Part shown: piece by piece, positions 42,363 to 57,165 of the stretch
How positions within the stretch are numbered: the stretch's first letter is position 1
Layout of the letters: each line of letters starts with the position of its first letter
Assembly: GCA_002786025.1 (NCBI GenBank)
Contig: NHNW01000011.1
Location: forward strand, 496,001 to 560,000
Reading direction: 5' to 3'
DNA length: 64,000 nt
From: Zasmidium citrigriseum
Lineage: Eukaryota > Ascomycota > Dothideomycetes > Mycosphaerellales > Mycosphaerellaceae
Notes under the pieces: model-generated
Told to the model about the DNA's origin: nothing
The model's input: the letters and a program-made list of their open reading frames with translations, nothing else
Databases searched by the model: none
Position numbers and translations under genes: made by a program

Positions 42363-42469
42363 TTTCCGAACTTTCATATGATTGCCGGATTGGGAAGGTG
42401 CGGTGACCGCGCTTTCCAGCTCAAGACCACAACACCTGAAGCAACCCACACCACGAGACCACGACCAAA

Positions 42470-42698
42470 ATGACAACCCCGAAAAGCACGACACTGCCAA
42501 CTTTGAAGCTTTACGATTTGCTGCATCGCGCGAGAGAGTACCTGTGGAAGAGATCGCATGAGTTTGATGAGATGCGTATGCCAACCCCCTGTAGATAGTG
42601 CGGCGCCTTGATTCTTGCTTTCAGGCTTGGATTTGATGATGGTCCAGCATAGCGAACGATACTCTACGAATGGCATGGCGTTTGAGGCGCATCTTTGA
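42470..42698 (+). CDS. Small spliced gene, 59 residues, unknown
   Basis: Two exons: 42470-42575 and 42625-42698, joined over a 49 bp intron (GTATGC donor, TTGATT branch-like site, CTTTCAG acceptor). The join restores an open frame of 59 residues, whereas both parts end at stops if unspliced. The ATG has an A at -3 (CAAAATGA). The protein reads MTTPKSTTLPTLKLYDLLHR, then a helical basic/acidic stretch (EYLWKRSHEFDEMRLD) and ends MAFEAHL. No signal peptide or known domain. It is too short for usual gene finders. It could alternatively be an untranslated part of the YSC84 3' region. Confidence 0.42.
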
Positions 42699-43117
42699 TT
42701 CATCGACATCTGCCCTTCAGGCCCATCGTGAACCTGCGATTACATGTGAAGCCTATGATCCGCGTGGGCTCTCTCTCCGACCAACGACTTCATCTTCGAG
42801 CTCTAATCGGCTGCGTTGGTAGCACGGTCTTTACACAATCTTGAGGAGATCTCGACTCGTCGGCATAATGCCCATGTAAGTGCACATGCTGCTCTATCTC
42901 GAAAAGATGGTCGAAGGCATGCGTGCATTGGTCGTGCACATGCTTTGCAGCTCGATCTCAATGCTATAGATGGATTTCAATGCCAACCAGATATGCGTCG
43001 AATGCATTTGTTCTATGCGATGTTCTCGGAGAAAACCAACGTAATGACGGTCTCGGTATGGCAGACTATATCGATATTCTATGAGGGCTCCTCCTCGTGT
43101 CGTCTTCTGATGAATCT
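42699..43117. other. Intergenic between convergent genes
   Basis: 419 bp with no coding signal, between the small spliced gene and the stop of the minus-strand unknown gene. Confidence 0.5.
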
Positions 43118-45048
43118 TCATGCCATGACCAACTCGGGGACTTGGACTAGGTAGTCCACTTCCTCACTCTCGTCTATTCCATACTGCTCCATCTCAACGT
43201 CATACCCCTCATCCTCGACGCTGTTGTATTCCTCGGCTTTATTCAAACTCGAACTCTTCTCGTCTTCCGTGCTTTCTTTGCCGTTCGCGACTCCGATAGC
43301 TTCGTCCTTTTCTTCGTCGTCGTCCTGCATGCTCTCGTCTTCCTGCATGCTCTCGTCTTCTTGCAAGCTCTCGTCTTCTTCGTGCTCGTCGTCGTCCTCT
43401 TTCCGTCCAACCCACTCTTGGTACACATTCCACCCATCCTTGCGATCATCAATGCTCACGATCATACCATCCTCTCTCCCATCATTGCCGATATTGAACT
43501 TGGGCGCTTTGGACTCTCGCATATCGATCTCTTTAGGCTCGCTATGCAACCATTCACCGTGGAAGTCGAAGTCCGGATCGGCGAGCCATACAGCGATTTG
43601 TGGGATCTCTTCGATGCCGAAAGCGACGCAGGCGTCTCGGGCGATTCGTATGGTTTCCATGACTTCGGGTGTGTTGTTTGCGATGCTTGTCGTCTTCTCG
43701 AAGCCGCAGTCAATGAGGTTTGTAGCTATTGGGGTGTCAGGTCATGCTTCAATGATTGAATTGGACGAATTACCAGTGTAGTAGTCTTTGATCCAGGCCA
43801 TGATCAGGGGGTCTCCTCGAGCTCTCTTCTTCAGGCCGAGAATGCTGAGAAAGATGTGTAAGGGGGGCACCAGAGTCTCTCCATTCTTCTTCGCCTTCTT
43901 CCTCTTTGTCGCGCTTATGAATAGAGTGGCGAGATTGCTGACTGCCCGCAGCTCCTCCATGTTGATAGGTTCTGCGGCCTTGTTCTTCGAGAAGGCAATG
44001 CTGCGCGCACGCACGCAGCGATGGTACAGGCTGCGCATTTCCTCGCTTTTCTCTGTCGTCAGATGATCGTGGATATCATACAGGCCATGCTGGACCAAGT
44101 CCGCAAAGCTGGCCTGGTGGCTGTCTTGATCGGACAGTACGATACCATGGGTCAGCCACTCCGCTGTGAACCAATTGCTTTCCAGATTGCGTGCTTGGTC
44201 TGGCTCCCAATCGCTCCAACAGCGCACATTGAGAGTCTTGAGTAGACGTTCGGCGGAGTAGAACTTGACGCCAGGCTCTCGCTCCACAGGGTCTTCTTCG
44301 AAGTCGATATCAATGGTCCTGTCGTAATATCCGTGCACTGTGTACTTGGAACGAGTGACCTTGCCTTTGTCGGCCAGCTGGGTGTTGATGCACGCGATGT
44401 GAATGCCTCGTTCTTTTCTGGCATTCCGTACCCCAGCCAAAACCAGATCGAAGAGCAGTGAGTTCGTCCAGGAAAGACATGGGTCGTTGTTGCGGTCGTC
44501 CCACAGCAGTCGGTGGCCAATCTTGCCAACGACTTCTTCTTCGTTGGCCAGACAGTCGGCGATGTTGTGGTCGCTCTTGTGCTTCACGCAAAGATAGGCT
44601 GGGACGTGAATGTCCTTGTTGTCTAGACCATTGGTGGACTGGTAATAGGGTGCCTGTATCGGACCAGCAGTAGACGCCACGCGGAAGAGATACTTCGGTG
44701 CATGCCAGCTGTCGTCTGGGAACGAACTGAGTACGGCTTTTGTTAAACCTCGAATCTGCTCTTACCTTGGAGCTCAAGCTTCTGGCACTCGTTGAGCTGC
44801 GTTGAACTGTACGTTCTGTACGAAAGCAGGTCGCTGCATCGAGTGGGCCCAAGGAACTTCTCGGCCTCCTCGCTCTTCACCAATCTCAGACGAGCAGCCT
44901 CGAAAGCGCTCTCGTTGAGGAAGAGCTTGTCTCTGAGTCTTTCCTTGGCCCATTGAGACATCAAGTCCCGCTCGTGCGAAGGTCTCAGCTTCTGTCTTTC
45001 GTGTCGGGTCAGTCTCCTGGACACTTGCTCGGCGCCAAGCTGGCCCAT
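43118..45048 (-). CDS. Unknown fungal protein with R...SWTNS core and acidic tail
   Basis: Three exons: 45048-44766, 44715-43774 and 43725-43118, with 50 and 48 bp introns (GTAAGA/CCCAG, GTAATT/AATAG). All joins are in frame, giving 610 residues. The acceptor at 44716 was chosen because it keeps DDSWHAPKYLFRV in frame. Residues 1-95 are a basic helical region. The core (about 95-450) holds PKYLFRVAS, HRLLWDD, SWTNSLLFDLVLAG and several Trp-rich helical segments. The C-terminal part has SIDDRKDGWNVYQEW followed by an acidic tract with an EDES(L/M)Q-type repeat and a final acidic tail. The core resembles a poorly characterised fungal domain (DUF7587-like pattern, from memory). No signal peptide. 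Confidence 0.75.
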
Positions 45049-49566
<4,518 letters not shown>

Positions 49567-50129
49567 ACGTAGCAGGTAATGGAGGTATGGCATGTGTACA
49601 CTATCACCAGCAACAGTCTCTGCGGTTGCCATCCAACCGCGACTGGCCTGCACGTGGGGAACTTCGACAAAAAAGTGAGCGTTAAAAGCATGGACAGGGC
49701 GTCGATAAACTTCCCCGGGGCTGGAGCCAAATGGCTTCGATAGATGTGATTCTAGTTGTAGCGACCATCACTGGCGCTGAGTGGAGCGTTTGAGGTTCTG
49801 AGTTGAATCTAGCGATTTGTTCTTCGTGAAAATGCCTCATCGACCTTCCAACATCGTATCGTCTCTTACAATTCGAGTCAGTATTGCATCTCCATGAGGT
49901 GGAAAATAATTAAACTAGCCAACAGATCCCTAGTAGCTCGAGATCTTTCAAGGACACCGAGACCGATCAATAGTGAGCACTGCCTGTCTGCCTCTGACAT
50001 GTGAAGCGCTCTTGGGGAAAGTGGGCCACGGCTCGGCACGAGTCAGGCCGAAACCTTCCCGCCCTTGACTTGCATGACGCTCTGCGACTTGGGAAATTCC
50101 CACGATACGATGCATCTCCCTACCAAGCC
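49567..50129. other. Intergenic, MRS2 promoter side
   Basis: About 560 bp. The MRS2 frame is open back to an ATG at 50001, but those 43 extra residues lack presequence character. No other coding signal seen. Confidence 0.45.
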
Positions 50130-51725
50130 ATGAATAGGCTTCATGGCAGACCCGTCCCTTCGAATACCCTCCTGCGATTCTTACGGTCCCAGCTAGAAGC
50201 CGATAAATCATCTCGACCGCCACTAAGACCCTATCCTTCCACTCGACCTCAAGCATGCCATGCGAGACGATGCCATACCTTTGCGCCATCGATTAGACCG
50301 ACCTCAACTCACTCTACGCAATCCACTTTCACCAAACATGAGAGAGTACAAGGCCGCGGCTTCGGGACCTCGGCATGTCTGCGCGCAGAACCATTCTGGC
50401 GACGGCTGCGACGACCTAAGAGCAAGCAAATGCTAAGGGAAGACCTGCCGCCTCTACAAGGATTCTTGGACGATAATGCAGGGCTCGGTGGCAGAATCAT
50501 CAAGCCCAGTAACGAGCTCAAGCTTCGATGTACCGAGTTCGACGAAAATGGAAACGTCACTCTTGTGAATGGCGAGTTCCGCAAAAGCGAGTTGACGGCG
50601 AAATACTCCCTTCTTCCTCGAGACTTGCGCAAGATCGACAGCAGTGTACTTCCTCATATCTTGGTGCGACCTTCGGCGATCCTGATCAACCTGCTGCATC
50701 TCAGATGTCTGATTAAGCACAATAGAGTGCTTGTATTCGATGTCTACGGATCGACGGATTCTTACGCCCAGAGTCTGTTCATGTACGACTTGGAAGGAAA
50801 GCTACGGCAAAAACAACACTCTAGTGCAGCTGGTGCTTTACCGTACGAGTTCCGAGCCCTGGAAGCCGTTCTCATCAGCGTTACTGGCGGACTGGAAAGC
50901 GAGTTCGAGGGCGTTCGAGAACCTGTCGTACGAGTGCTGAGAGAATTGGAGGAGGACATTGATAGAGACAAGCTCCGATACTTGCTCATCTACTCGAAGA
51001 AGCTAGGAACCTTTGAGCAGAAAGCACGCCTGGTACGAGATGCCATTGAGGACCTACTCGAAGCCGACGACGACCTGGCATCGATGTATCTAACCGAGAA
51101 AGCGTCGGGCGCCGAGCGAGACGATGAGAACCACGAAGAAGTCGAGCTGCTCCTGGAATCCTACCACAAAGTCGCCGACGAAATCGTTCAAGTATCTTCT
51201 AACTTGGTGTCTGCCATTCGTAACACGGAAGAGATCGTGCGCGCCATCCTGGACGCCAACCGCAACAGTCTCATGCTTCTGGACTTGAAGTTCAGCATTG
51301 GCACGCTGGGCATAAGCGCTGGTATGTTCATCGCTGCGCTCTACGGCATGAATCTGGAAAACTTCATCGAGGAGTCTCACTATGGCTTCTTCGGCGTTTC
51401 CGGCTTGTGCACGGCACTCTCAGTCGTGGCTTGCTACTACTGCTTCATCAAGCTACGCAAGGTTCAACGAATTTCCATGTGGGGTGAAGGTGGTCTCACG
51501 AAAGCTGCAAAAGACCGCACAGCCAGAGGCAGTTGGCGCGAGATCGATGGCAATCCTGGTGCCTCAGCTGCTGACATGGGTGATAAGCCGCTCGCGGAAG
51601 CAGTTGCTGGTATCAAGAGGGCAGATCGTTTGAAGCTGTGGAAGCATGCACAGAACGAGCGATTGAAGGCCATGCAGGACGAGGCGAATCGCAGAGCACC
51701 TGTGCCGTTTGGACCGCTGAGATGA
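50130..51725 (+). CDS. MRS2: Mitochondrial Mg2+ channel Mrs2/Lpe10
   Basis: 531 residues from the ATG at 50130 (an in-frame ATG at 50001 would add 43). The N-terminus is Arg/Ser/Thr-rich with GFGTSACLRAEPFWRRLRR, typical of a matrix-targeting sequence. The soluble domain has KCTEFDENGN-like ELKLRCTEFDENGNVTLV, YSLLPRDLRKIDSS, ILVRPSAILINLLHLRCLIK and FEFRALEAVL-like PYEFRALEAVLISV. Two membrane helices follow, with the CorA/Mrs2 signature YGMNLENF (about 405-412) at the end of the first and a second helix at about 420-440. The C-terminus is basic. It conducts Mg2+ across the inner membrane and supports group II intron splicing in yeast. Intronless. Confidence 0.94.
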   Translation: MNRLHGRPVPSNTLLRFLRSQLEADKSSRPPLRPYPSTRPQACHARRCHTFAPSIRPTSTHSTQSTFTKHERVQGRGFGTSACLRAEPFWRRLRRPKSKQMLREDLPPLQGFLDDNAGLGGRIIKPSNELKLRCTEFDENGNVTLVNGEFRKSELTAKYSLLPRDLRKIDSSVLPHILVRPSAILINLLHLRCLIKHNRVLVFDVYGSTDSYAQSLFMYDLEGKLRQKQHSSAAGALPYEFRALEAVLISVTGGLESEFEGVREPVVRVLRELEEDIDRDKLRYLLIYSKKLGTFEQKARLVRDAIEDLLEADDDLASMYLTEKASGAERDDENHEEVELLLESYHKVADEIVQVSSNLVSAIRNTEEIVRAILDANRNSLMLLDLKFSIGTLGISAGMFIAALYGMNLENFIEESHYGFFGVSGLCTALSVVACYYCFIKLRKVQRISMWGEGGLTKAAKDRTARGSWREIDGNPGASAADMGDKPLAEAVAGIKRADRLKLWKHAQNERLKAMQDEANRRAPVPFGPLR

Positions 51726-52262
51726 GACGATGATGACGCATTCTTGTATTACTCTCTGCTCTGAGAAGTTGCACTCCTACGAATCTGGGCGGCGTATATA
51801 CCTTTTGACTTGGGCATAGCGACGGCGTTCGGATAGAATGTACAGTACACCTAATCATGTATGAACGAGGCCACTCGAGCTGGCATTCCCACTCTTCAAG
51901 AGCCTTGGAATGTATCTCTCGACATGGACTGCTCTCTCGCCGAAACCATCGTGAACCGAGCCATTGACAACGTTGGTGGCTGATTGAAGAGAGGAGGCTT
52001 GCTTTGGGGATGCACTCGCACTGCTCTCGCCGAACGCATCATGGACCAAGCTATTGAAGCAGCTGTCGGTCTCAGGGAGGCAGGTGCTGAGGATCGGAAA
52101 CGCTCTCGACTTGCTCAATGGTCTTCCGATACATGAGCTGTCCGCCAAGATCACGGATCTAAGAAGAGGAGATCTACCAATGGATCCCAAGGACATCTTC
52201 ACATTCTATCATTAACATCATACTACACGCTAATCGCTAATCTGTAGGAATCCGTGGATGGG
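51726..52262. other. Intergenic with a duplicated motif and ambiguous frames
   Basis: About 540 bp between convergent genes. A motif of about 40 bp is present twice (about 51930-51970 and 52021-52060, about 80% alike). On the plus strand one frame starts at 51861 and reads SLAETIVNRAID, then after a stop ALAERIMDQAIE. On the minus strand a 115-codon frame (52202-51855) carries LVHDAFGES and SVHDGFGER. Neither strand can be chosen with confidence. Confidence 0.35.
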
Positions 52263-53833
52263 CTAGTGCCCAGAGTTCGAGTTGTCGGCGCACGAGAACG
52301 CAGAGCCTACAGTATCATTCAGCGACGTTCATGCTCATCTAGAGGCTTTAGCACTTACTGATCTGACCATCTGCATATGCGGCGATGATCTGTTCAATGA
52401 CACCATACGTCCCTCCTACGAGGAAGAACAATCCCAACGGAATCAGTAAAGCATGGAACCAGAAAGCCACCTGCTTCCAAACGTTCCCTCGCATCCAGTC
52501 CTTGTGGTCAAAGATCCACAACCACCCCGGCAAAGAAATTGCCAACGGAGCAAAGCACACACTACCCGTCAGTGAGATCAGGTAGTTGAAGATAGGAATT
52601 GACTCCGCCAGTACGAACGCCAAAGCTGCGAGACCAAAAGTACAGCTTAACCAAGTCGTCCAGTGCACGACCGTGTTGGCTTGGAGATGTCTGCTGTTCC
52701 GTAAGATCCGGACGAAGACGTACTTGGCCGCGACGTGGAGGTAGAGACAGGCGCTGACGATCAGACCGACGAGACCGACGCCGTAGGCGACCATTTTGAC
52801 CGTTTGGCCAGCGGAGCCCAGGGATGGCGAAGCGACCCATTGACCGCACCAGCGGTAGACGACGAGGGAGAAAGCCAGATACGCGGCCGTGACGAGACCC
52901 ATACAGACGAAGAGGGCTTTGCGATAGTCTTTCGGATTCCGCATCTCGCTGATCACGGGCAAGAAAGCAGAGGTTCCAGCCGAGGAGACGAAAATCGTTG
53001 TCGAGGCCACGACACCGGCGGCGAAGGTCACGCCAGAGGGCACGGCGTAGTAGCCCAGTTCGTAGTCTCCTGTTGCTGGGGCGGCGGCTGGGCGGTCGCG
53101 GGTTGTGACCGCGACGACGACGATGAAGACGGCGATGAAGATTGAGAGGAAGCCGGCCCAGGTTAGCCAGCCGATTTTGTTGAAGGTGCGGACGGAGGCT
53201 GTCATGGCCACGACCATTGTTGCGAGGAAGCTGGGATGTCGTTAGGATGGGAGGTTCAGGGGAGGGGGTTGATTGACTTACGCCCACCAGACTGTGCAGG
53301 CTGCATGGTGTGAGAGGGCATTCAAACCGACGGATACACCGATGATACCGGAGCCTGGTTTTCAGATCAGCCAACGTACCCTCTTGTCCTTCTGAATGGC
53401 GAGTCTTACCAGAACACAAAACATAAGCAATAATAAACAACCCTCCACACAACTCCCTCATCCACCACCCACCAACCTGCGCCGCCATATCCGCAATCGA
53501 ATGACACCCCGGGTGACGATTCCTAAAATCCCCCTGAATCACCGCCGTGTACGTATTCAGCGCTCCCCATCCGATAACATTCAACGCGCCTCCAACAGCA
53601 CCAAGGGATACCATGGCCGTTGGGATAGAGAGAACACCAGTGGCGAAGATGATCTTGAGAAAGATGACAGAAGCTCTCGGCCAACCGACGTCGCGAAAAT
53701 CGACTTCTGCATCCTTGCGGAAGACCTCGCCGTCTTCTACGTCTGTGATTTGGCCGACGACGAGCTCGGGGTCGGCGGGATGAGCATCGTGGTCGGCTTT
53801 CTTTTCGGAGGTGGAGGAGGGTGGTGAGGCCAT
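52263..53833 (-). CDS. Neutral amino-acid transporter, MTR/AAAP family
   Basis: Four exons: 53833-53410, 53354-53282, 53230-52359 and 52306-52263, joined over 55, 51 and 52 bp introns, all GTAAGX/AG and in phase, giving 470 residues. The small last exon encodes the tail SAFSCADNSNSGH, a sequence type seen at the end of this family. After an acidic cytoplasmic N-terminus come about 11 membrane segments starting at FRDVGWPRASVIFLKIIFATGVLSIP (first AAAP helix). Others include GGLFIIAYVLCSGSGIIGVS, GWLTWAGFLSIFIAVFIVVVAV and SLPGWLWIFDHKDW. The Neurospora MTR permease takes up neutral aliphatic and aromatic amino acids, and this protein fits that subfamily; substrate is inference. Confidence 0.9.
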
Positions 53834-55060
53834 TTCGATGTAATCAAGCTCAATCAACGAAAGAGAAGAGCAGAAACGGAGGAGAAGTCGAAGAGATGTA
53901 GTTAGGCTTATCAACACCCCTCTGACTCGCAAAACAGACCTACCTTGTGGGAACAGGATATATCACACAGCTCTCTGGCCATGAGAGGAGAGAGCTCCGT
54001 GCTCCTCTACCCCCTGCCCGAGTATGATACAAGAGAGCGTCGAGCAGAGAGATAGGCGATGGTACTTGGCCGAGCAGCAGCTCACATCCCCTCTCAGCAC
54101 AATTGAACCGAACAGGTAGGGTGGCGTTCACCTTCTCACTACTATCCATGTCGTCCAAGTAGATAAGTAGCCGCAGGACGGCCAATCCTGAGGATCCTGT
54201 GCTTGCGTCTCGCGTGGCATCCAAGAAGCTCCTGCTCGGCAAGTCGATAGATGCTGTGCGAGGTTTCGATGTACCGCCCATCTCACCCCGGCAGGTCCAT
54301 GGCTGCCATGCGGTGCCCGTGCTAGTCGCAGATCGTGCATGGCTCCCAAGGCTCGGTTCTGGAGGAAGGCGTTATCTCTGGAGAAGTTGATAAGGCTAGG
54401 CCGCCGGCCGACATGCTGGTTCTCTCTTTCCAGTGCCGGTTCGCAGGAACCGACGGAGGTTCTCGATTCGTGAGACTTTGGCGATGCTTTAATGTTGGTA
54501 GATGATCCGACTCTGGGACGAGTTTGTTGTTTCTGGGACGCGGATCAACTTTCACCCACCGTTCAGAGTTCAGGATTGTGACGTCACAGGCGGCAGGGGT
54601 GGTGCTCGAGCTGTGGACTTTCACATGTCAGTGGATCAAGACTACCCTCCCTCGTCCGCTCAGACTGGAAGATTTGCTCTCTCTCGAGAAAAGCGATTAA
54701 CACTGAGCTCTTCGGGGGCTTGTTACAACCTTAAGCCTTTGCCAGAAAGTAGGAGATTGCTCCGAATGGTTTCCACTTTGATCGGAACACCGAGGGCAGG
54801 CATATCGAAGATGAGTAAGGTTGATAACCCCTAGGTATTTGGTTTCATCCGGATCATTTCTGTTTCATGGTCTTTCCAAAAAGCATTATTACATTCAAGA
54901 CTTGTTCCTGGCTCTTAGAAGGGAACTCTTGCCTTTGGCGCCTAGTATGAGCCGAGCGATGACAGACGCTTTCTCATATTCGTAACTCCTTGCGCCTCGC
55001 TCTGACTTCTCGCAATCTATTAACTGCACCTCTTGGGTATTCACACTCGTTATCTGAACA
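53834..55060. other. Intergenic, no gene supported
   Basis: About 1.2 kb between the transporter start and the stop of the next minus-strand gene. It should hold the transporter promoter. Overlapping short frames on both strands (for example 53940-54281 minus) show no domain. Confidence 0.5.
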
Positions 55061-56422
55061 TCAATGACTCTCCACAGCAGCGTTCGTTCTCTCCGCCGTC
55101 GGGACATGATGCAAGTCAAATCCGTCTTGCTCGGCACACGGTGTTGTATCCGGATCCTTTCCGTCCGATGTATCGTCCAACTTGACGGCCACCTCTGTCT
55201 TGACGTCTTCTTCGGTATCGGTAGGAGCTGTCAAGACGGTACTAACGGAGCTTGCCCTTGCGGAGTCGTTGTGGTGGGACGAATCCGTGGCGTACGATTC
55301 CGATTCGGTGACGGAGGGAGTTCGGGATTCTTGGCTGTGGTCGGCTGGGTTGCTCGGTGTGTATGATTCTGAAGAGCCAGAGTCTGTATACATGTTAGTA
55401 CCTGCAGTGACTCGATGCAAGTTGTTATTCTTACTCGAGGGTGGAGGTGGTGGAGGTAGATGGCCAGGAGCCGCTTGAGAAGCACGCAGTTGCCTTGTGT
55501 TGACCTCGTAATCCGACATCGATTCGTATGATGCCCGGTGTACTGGTCGGTTGTACATGTTTGCAGATCTGGCTTGGTCGTGATCCCATTCTGATGCCTG
55601 CTCTTTGCCCTTGCCTTTGTCGGCGCTCTTGGTCCTCAGGTTTGGAAGAGGTCCTCTGTGACTGAAGTAGGACCTCTGTCTGGCAGGCGCCGGGATCGGA
55701 CGGCGACCAATCTCTGGAGTATATCCAGAGCTTGGAGTCGATGCTCTACTCGATGTATCGTTGTCGGCGTTGTCGCTGTCTTCCGAGATATCCGTAGATC
55801 TATAGGCGAAGTCGGTATGCTCGGTCTGTGACTCTGGGATCATTTGTGGTATGTTGGCCATGCTCTGCGTGGCTCGAGGGCGAGGTCTCTGGATGAAAGA
55901 GGGTGGCCCATTGTATGATAGTCCCCTCCACTGCATGTCCATGGCGTCGGCCGATTGCTGAAGGGGTACTGCCGGAGCCGATGAGTATCTGTTCATGGCC
56001 ATGCTGCGTAGACTGCTGCTCGAGCTTCCTGGATTTGACGAATTCAGCGCAGCATGGCGACTGATGTGAAGGTTTGGGTGTGTTGAAAGGGCATTCATAT
56101 TGAGCGAGGAGGATCTGGCGTGGGAGGACGAGGCGCGCGAGGAAGATCCTGTGGAGAAGCCAATGTCTGAACACACTCGTTTGAGGTTGTGCTCTTTCAC
56201 TTTGGCCACGAGATCTGGTCGGTCTTCGACAGGAACCGAAAGTATCATGTCTCGTTCGGCGTATCGAGGTGTATAAGTTCGTCTTGCGGGCGGCCGCTGG
56301 CTCTGCTCTTGCGGCTTGCTGTCTGCATCTTGTGTCGGTTTTGGTGCGTCAGGACTGGAGCTCTTCCGCCTGAAAATGCCTCGCAGGCCATTCTTCTTCG
56401 CCTCGTTCTTTTTGTCAGACAT
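55061..56422 (-). CDS. Disordered Ser-rich protein, unknown
   Basis: 453 residues from the ATG at 56422 (an upstream in-frame ATG at 56458 would add 12). It opens with a basic block MSDKKNEAKKNGLRGIFRRK, then PPARRTYTPRYAERDMILS, and a possible helix DRPDLVAKVKEHNLKRVCSD near 80-100. Everything after is low complexity: Ser/Arg/Pro-rich with SSS runs, a polyproline stretch (PPPPPPSS), and an acidic end. The RRKSSS and RRxS/SP sites suggest a phosphoprotein at the cortex or nucleus, which is inference. I do not recognise a family. Intronless. Confidence 0.7.
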   Translation of the reverse strand: MSDKKNEAKKNGLRGIFRRKSSSPDAPKPTQDADSKPQEQSQRPPARRTYTPRYAERDMILSVPVEDRPDLVAKVKEHNLKRVCSDIGFSTGSSSRASSSHARSSSLNMNALSTHPNLHISRHAALNSSNPGSSSSSLRSMAMNRYSSAPAVPLQQSADAMDMQWRGLSYNGPPSFIQRPRPRATQSMANIPQMIPESQTEHTDFAYRSTDISEDSDNADNDTSSRASTPSSGYTPEIGRRPIPAPARQRSYFSHRGPLPNLRTKSADKGKGKEQASEWDHDQARSANMYNRPVHRASYESMSDYEVNTRQLRASQAAPGHLPPPPPPSSKNNNLHRVTAGTNMYTDSGSSESYTPSNPADHSQESRTPSVTESESYATDSSHHNDSARASSVSTVLTAPTDTEEDVKTEVAVKLDDTSDGKDPDTTPCAEQDGFDLHHVPTAERTNAAVESH

Positions 56423-57165
56423 GGCCGTTGTATGAAGCTTCCAACTGCAACGTTTCACGTGCGTGCACCCTTGCTCAATGACGGAGCGACGTTTGTGTAC
56501 TGATGTAATAAGTACGGTTCCAAAGAACGGGTACTCGAAAAGGAAACCGCAGCTCCAAGGCAGGGGTGGTTGTCAGTCAGTATTTATTTCGGCGACCACG
56601 CTGATGCACATGCCTCCGCGCTCCTTACTATCGCATCGCACATCAAGGCCAAGGACGACGGACGCTCAACAGAGGCCGGAATCTGCTGAGTGCGCTAGTC
56701 GGTTCACGCATGCCTACTACTGCCCGCACGAGCTTGGAACTTTCCACGGCGCCGGATTCTGGGAGATCTGGCCAGAGGTAATCAAGCTGCGGGCAGCGTA
56801 CCGGCGAATGTGTAAATGGGCAGGTGGCCATGGAACTGGTGGTGGGCCGCGGCATGTTTCAGTAGTCGGACCTTCTATCTGGCAAGAAAGATAGGTAGAC
56901 TTCCAGGATACGGCCTGCGTTAAGAGCATAAGCGTGGACGGCCTTGAAGCATAAGGAAGAAGTGAAGTGTAGGATGAGGCTTGCCGAGATCCGATTGGCT
57001 TGCAAATTGAGTTCGGTCAACTGTAGCCTCATGCGCATTTGGAACGCCATCAAGATTTGACATGAGCGGAAGACGCCATTAGCTGACCGCGTTGGGAAGG
57101 TTTCTGGCGGATATGTACTAGTCGTTTGCGAAGTGGGTATGGTATCAAAGTCATTTGCATCATGA
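56423..57165. other. Intergenic, tandem minus-strand genes
   Basis: About 740 bp. A 143-codon plus-strand frame (56463-56894) overlaps other frames and has no recognisable domain. No gene called. Confidence 0.5.

Noticed and set aside
43230..43440. Ser-rich plus-strand frame opposite the acidic repeat
   Set aside because: It is the antisense of an Asp/Glu-rich coding tract, which automatically yields long Ser/Leu frames.
52562..53409. Long minus-strand read-through of the transporter's first exon
   Set aside because: It runs through an intron and then out of frame through membrane-helix coding sequence, giving an Arg-rich artefact.
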